Of a stretch of DNA of 64,000 nt, positions 60,962 to 64,000 are shown one piece after another. Within the stretch, counting starts at the first letter, position 1. The number at the start of each line of letters is the position of its first letter. The DNA comes from Apostichopus parvimensis (lineage: Eukaryota > Echinodermata > Holothuroidea > Aspidochirotida > Stichopodidae). Below the pieces are notes generated by a model. That model saw only the letters and a program-made list of their open reading frames with translations. It had not been told where the DNA came from and searched no databases. The position numbers and the translations under genes are program-made. Location of the stretch: positions 1 to 64,000 of the forward strand of contig KN886612.1 in the NCBI GenBank assembly GCA_000934455.1, written 5' to 3'.

Positions 60962-61974
60962 CAAAAAGTATTTGTGCGCAGTCTTTCTTGTTGTATCTGT
61001 AACCTGGCGTGGGTCATTAGTAACCGATTCACAGGCTAGCAACGCTTTTACTGGGGCTTGCCAGTTTAGCAGAATGGCTGAAGGTACTTGACTATGCAGA
61101 GGAACTCGGAACGCAACACTATACTATATACTCAGTATGAACTGGCACAGTTGTTTCAAGAGGTGATTTGGTAAAATTTAACGCTAAATAAGATATTTAT
61201 ATCTTAAACAGAAGGTTTAAATAATATCTTGGTCAATCGACATTTTGTATTTGAATATGCCGCAAGTAGACATTAAAACAAACTATTGTCCAATGATGCA
61301 TATCAAATTGCTTTTAAAACTGACATGCTTTTTATTCTGCAAGGATTAATTATTGTATGTGTTTTTGTATAAGTAATTGACATGTATATGGAGAAACCTC
61401 CATGTAAAAAGAGGAATTCCAGCATTAGGGTATTAACTAGTTTATATAAGTTCTATTGTAACTAAGAAAAGTGCCTGTTTAATGTTGTTAATTATGAATA
61501 AAACACGACTGACTGATTTTCTATTTCATTATACTTTGATTAGTTTTCGAAAGTACTCAACCCACTCTATGAGCACAGCTAATAAATTTACAGGGATCAA
61601 ATAAAAACATGCAAATTTTAAGTGTTTAATATTTAAATGAAGTTAACATACAACATTATTTTGCTGAGCTACAAGTTATTTATATCAAAAATTGCTCCCC
61701 AGATGTTAAAATAAGCACACGATCATACAAACGATACACGAAAACATTTAACTGCTTGTCTAGTGTTATAAGCATGATGTACTTTCTGTGAATTAAATCA
61801 AAATCATTCCAAATACTGCATGAACTATTCCAAAACGATGTCGTTCTCGATTCGAGTCACACATGAACGAGAAACCCAACAATGTCCTTTAACATTGGAG
61901 AAACTGAAACAAAAATTGCCATCACGTGATCAGAATTCGACGAATAGGACACAGTACTGGCCTTTCAACAGATC

Positions 61975-62200
61975 CATCAGATCCTGAGATAACCAAGTTT
62001 AAGTTTGTGTAAAAGTAAGTGGGCCTGACGTTTTGATCCAGGATCTTCTTCAGAGGCTGGATGATAAGTAACAGTAACAGAAGGGACAAATACGAGCATA
62101 GAATACAGACAGGTTTATGAGCAGGGTGAACACAAAAGAGATGTAAGAGGATTAGTAAGAAACCACAAGGGGGATGAAAGGAGTTTTTCATTTTGATTCT
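61975..62200. mobile_element. Retroelement-like fragment, class uncertain
   Basis: Contains 'GACGTTTTGATCCAGGATC' then 'TTCTTCAGAGGCTGGATGAT', a wording common at the ends of Penelope-like and similar elements in invertebrates. It has no counterpart in copy A near 23,100-23,500. Too short to assign firmly. Confidence 0.35.
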
Positions 62201-62399
62201 ACTACTGATGAAGATCCGCCTTAACGAAATAATATGAGAATAAGTCAGTTTAACTTGTGAGAGGGGGGGGGGGGCGGGGGATGTTAGAAAAATCTAGGCT
62301 AATTATCTGTTCCGCCAAAAGAAGATCAAACTATTTAGCTTTAATACAGGCAAGTTAAACATTTATTCCTTGGTAACTTATGAAAGGAACGGTTACATT

Positions 62400-64000
62400 T
62401 ATGAATGAGAGTAGCTAAATTTAATGATATTCCAACCAAAACTTAAAACGTGCGACTAGTGCAACGGCAGCGCTAATTGTCAATAATATCAACAAAAACA
62501 TATTATTTTTCAGATTTTAATAATTGTTTCAACCGAGAGGGCAAAATGCAGTTTTCTGTCTAGTTTTCTGAATGTTATCGTTTATTTTCTGTTGAGGTCG
62601 TTGACAATATGTCCCTTCCACACTTGAATGTAAATTGTAATAACTCAACTAAAAAAATTCCTTTCATCTCTGAATACCCTGGATCACATGCCACATCATT
62701 TGGCATTGTCAAATTTGTGATGCGATGTGAACATGTCATAAGACGCTTTAAAATTCTTGTTGTGCTATTGAGCTTCTTGTTGCATCCGACGAACTGACTA
62801 AATGAACGATTTAATAGGCTAAGTAGAATATTAACTTCAATTGATGAACCTCAGATGTTTCAAGTTTAATTAAAAACAAAAGAGATTCAACCTAGTCACG
62901 ACATTAATATTAGACAACAATAATATTAGAGCTGTTGACACCCTTGAACTATGTATAGTGAGAAGGGAGATCAACCCTCAGAAATCCATTTCTTATAAAT
63001 GCACAATAACCACCGTGATTTATCACTAATCGCAGGAATGGTTATGACGTACCTCAATTTGTTTTCTTCTTCTAATCTGACTGAACTACTATTAGTCTCT
63101 TGCTTTACTTTGTTTTCTCTCATATAAACAGGTACACATTATGGAACACACACTTTTACACAAAGGTAGAATAGAAACCTTTTAAACTACATTTCCCCTT
63201 TATGGCTAATGACTTTCTTTTAATAAGTCACTGTTAGTTACGTAGAACAACAACTTTGATACCTCTTATGAACCATGACAGCTGTTCATTTACTTCAGTC
63301 ATAAGTTAATCATTGATTAGGTATTGAACATCCAATTTCAAATTTAATATATTCAGTTTCATACTCTCGAAATTTGAACAGAATAGAGATTATCTGTCGA
63401 CTAACCAGATTTTGTTTCGCAATGAAAAGAATCTCTTATTACACATTGTTTGAAAACTTCTGACCTGATTCGTTTTAAAATTGCTGTCACATATGCCACA
63501 GCTCTTTTCAGTACATCAATGATTACCTTGGCATCACATTATTCGATAGTTGTATTAGGGAGATGACAGAGATTGGAAATCCCTCTTCTTGAAACGTCAC
63601 GACCTTTTAATGTTCGTTAATCATTTTCATGTACAAATCATGTGATTAGCAAGTACTTTCATTGTCCCGTAAGAGTAAGTATATCAACCCTTCCTAGGGA
63701 TGTTGAAGCTCTCATTATCTAGAAAATCTTTAGACAATGGTACAGTATGACCAATACTTGAAAGGTAATGCGTTTATGCTACAATATTTATCACTACTTT
63801 GCTTTTAGATTAAAACGACTGAAAGTCAACTCTACAGTATCATATATCACAGCTTTTCACTACTTTTAATTAGTTAGCATTCATTTCTACCTATTTGGAA
63901 TAATTTCCTGCATTTTCATTTAAACTGTGAATACATTTCTGGAAATGAAATATTAAAAGACCATCCGCGATGGCACTGACTGTGACGCCTCGCAGTTCTT
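62400..64000. other. Nothing recognised
   Basis: AT-rich sequence with no supportable exon or repeat. A short match to copy A around 63,560 ('GAGATGACAGA.ATTGGAAA' against 23,850) suggests that the duplication may extend a little further in broken form. Confidence 0.4.

Larger units (their letters stand above)
42870..62370 (+). repeat. Segmental duplication, copy B
   Basis: Matches copy A from the first Death exon to about 57,790 and again from 59,850 to 62,370. Differences visible by eye include presence of the CARD2 module, absence of the solo LTR and of the pseudokinase block, and presence of the U2-headed units and a retroelement fragment. Confidence 0.75.

Noticed and set aside
61950-61990. 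Hammerhead-ribozyme-like CTGATG...GAAA on the minus strand
   Set aside because: The bases between the two core motifs do not form a stem II, and CTGATGA is incomplete. Likely chance.

Overview
The window looks like an AT-rich piece of an invertebrate animal genome, probably a deuterostome such as an echinoderm or hemichordate. That reading rests on spliced genes with short symmetric phase-1 exons, Ig and death-fold domains, a THAP/Kolobok-type transposase gene, a P2RX7 C-terminal-type domain, a Penelope-like fragment and TTAGGG-type telomeric repeats. It is inference; no species can be read from the sequence.

The main content is two tandem copies of one receptor gene, A and B, both on the + strand. 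Copy B is complete (34,537-52,971). I could chain 27 coding exons with matching phases: a split signal peptide, three Ig-like domains, one transmembrane helix, an acidic tail built from six tiny exons, and then a cytoplasmic run of four Death-like domains alternating with three CARD/DED-like domains. The spliced frame is about 1,059 codons. Copy A (1-9,617) enters the window inside its first Death domain and ends at the equivalent stop codon, but it lacks the second CARD/DED-like module. The duplication continues downstream as non-coding homology: A to about 13,740 and again 21,800-23,700; B to about 57,790 and again 59,850-62,370.

Downstream of copy A only (14,831-21,598) lie exons of a protein kinase domain of the tyrosine-kinase type that lacks the key catalytic residues, so it is a predicted pseudokinase. 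A short exon at 20,888-20,969 supplies the CW...RP motif and joins its neighbours in frame. The kinase exons enter in phase 1, like almost every exon of the receptor, so they are either a separate gene or an alternative 3' part of receptor A. Copy B has lost or never had them.

Between the copies (about 24-31.4 kb) sit a frameshifted P2RX7_C-type two-exon gene (+) and a five-exon THAP plus DDE-transposase gene (-) with one internal stop. Other elements are a solo LTR present only in copy A, a fold-back DNA element with iterated 'TTTCGCCCAAC' arms inside the pseudokinase gene, a MITE carrying telomere-like repeats, a Penelope-like GIY-YIG fragment, an exact 223-bp tandem duplication, and two tandem units headed by the 5' part of U2 snRNA.

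There are two assembly gaps (22,325-22,504 and 49,147-49,196). The second is flanked by a 479-bp stretch in copy B that matches copy A exactly and repeats an exon, so the assembly there is suspect.
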